NCBI GenBank assembly: GCA_937996615.1 | Contig: CALKVD010000090.1 | Span: forward strand, 1-6,290 | Direction: 5' to 3' | DNA length: 6,290 nucleotides | Source of the DNA: an uncultured Rickettsiales bacterium | GTDB taxonomy: Bacteria > Pseudomonadota > Alphaproteobacteria > Rickettsiales > Midichloriaceae | Shown here: positions 5,991 through 6,290 of the stretch, in pieces | How the letters are laid out: the number at the start of each line of letters is the position of its first letter | Numbering within the stretch: the stretch's first letter is position 1 | Notes under the pieces: generated by a model | Database searches by the model: none | The model's input: the letters and a program-made list of their open reading frames with translations, nothing else | Told to the model about the DNA's origin: nothing | Made by a program: the position numbers and the translations under genes

Positions 5991-6290
5991 TTATATCTTT
6001 TTAACATCGAGATGGGACTCTCCAAACAACGCTTGAACAGTCTTTTTGGCTTGCAATAAGTACATCGTTCTCTTTTTATTATCGCCTAAATTCCTATACG
6101 CTATACTTAGCCAGTACAGCGAATTAGCAATATCAGCAAAGACTCCGCTTTGGATGGAGCCTTTGTTGCATCATCAATGCTTGTTTATAATACTTTATCC
6201 TCGTGTTCTTGATACTCCTTTGTTTGACAGTCATCATCATATATTACCTCAAAACTACGCTTTTGATCCCTGTTGTTTTTGCTCACATAA
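5991..6290 (-). pseudogene. Decayed TPR-repeat protein gene, runs off window edge
   Basis: Minus-strand fragments in three frames together read as tetratricopeptide repeats of the kinesin-light-chain-like type frequent in Rickettsiales and other host-associated bacteria. From the window edge to 6185 one frame reads an acidic, polar segment (SFEVIYDDDCQTKEYQEHED). The next frame (6133-6243) contains YYKQALMMQQRLHP, helix B of a repeat. The third (5991-6170) contains ADIANSLYWLSIAYRNLGDN and then QAKKTVQALFGESHLDV, the classic TPR helix A, turn and helix B, ending at a TAA (5991-5993). Conserved TPR positions (Leu, Gly-Asp turn, Tyr, Ala) are visible. Because the parts of adjacent repeats fall in different frames, the gene is broken by at least two indels here. 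Such proteins mediate protein-protein contacts, often in host interaction; the original role is unknown. The 5' end lies outside the window. Confidence 0.75.

Noticed and set aside
1..6290. tRNA, rRNA, CRISPR array or insertion sequence
   Set aside because: No cloverleaf, rRNA motif, regularly spaced repeats, transposase motif or paired terminal repeats flanking an ORF could be found.

Overview
The window is AT-rich DNA, most extreme between genes, and holds a short run of conserved housekeeping genes followed by a decaying tail. The proteins look alphaproteobacterial, and an intracellular or host-associated member of the Rickettsiales (or a similarly reduced lineage) fits best. The reasons are Lys/Asn-rich low-GC genes, infA next to maf (a common alphaproteobacterial pairing), sdhC-sdhD-sdhA without sdhB behind them (the arrangement known in Rickettsia), almost no Shine-Dalgarno sequences, and a wrecked TPR-repeat gene. 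Genus cannot be fixed from the sequence alone.

Layout. Positions 54-323 (+) encode translation initiation factor IF-1 with an unusual C-terminal tail, followed by a weak hairpin/T-run terminator. Positions 593-1204 (+) encode a Maf-family nucleotide pyrophosphatase, followed by a better hairpin terminator. Positions 1319-2230 (-) encode an exported protein with two bacterial SH3-like modules, convergent with maf. A 255-bp divergent intergenic region then carries candidate promoters in both directions and a 12-bp perfect palindrome. Positions 2486-2866, 2863-3225 and 3394-5178 (+) encode the two membrane anchors and the flavoprotein of succinate dehydrogenase. sdhC and sdhD overlap by ATGA, while sdhA lies 168 bp further on, possibly with its own promoter. 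No sdhB, intact or broken, is visible downstream, so the iron-sulfur subunit must be encoded elsewhere for complex II to work.

From 5179 to 5625 there is no gene, but there are two inverted repeats, one with a 15-bp stem. From 5626 to the window edge the minus strand holds a pseudogene. Its pieces read in different frames as a protein with tetratricopeptide repeats followed by an unrecognised C-terminal domain. The frame breaks look like small indels, and two are repaired by restoring one base each.

No new multi-gene system is visible. The most interesting parts are the decayed TPR gene with its unknown domain, the structured inverted repeat between it and sdhA, and a few small departures from family norms (IF-1 tail, SdhC residues, Maf motif).
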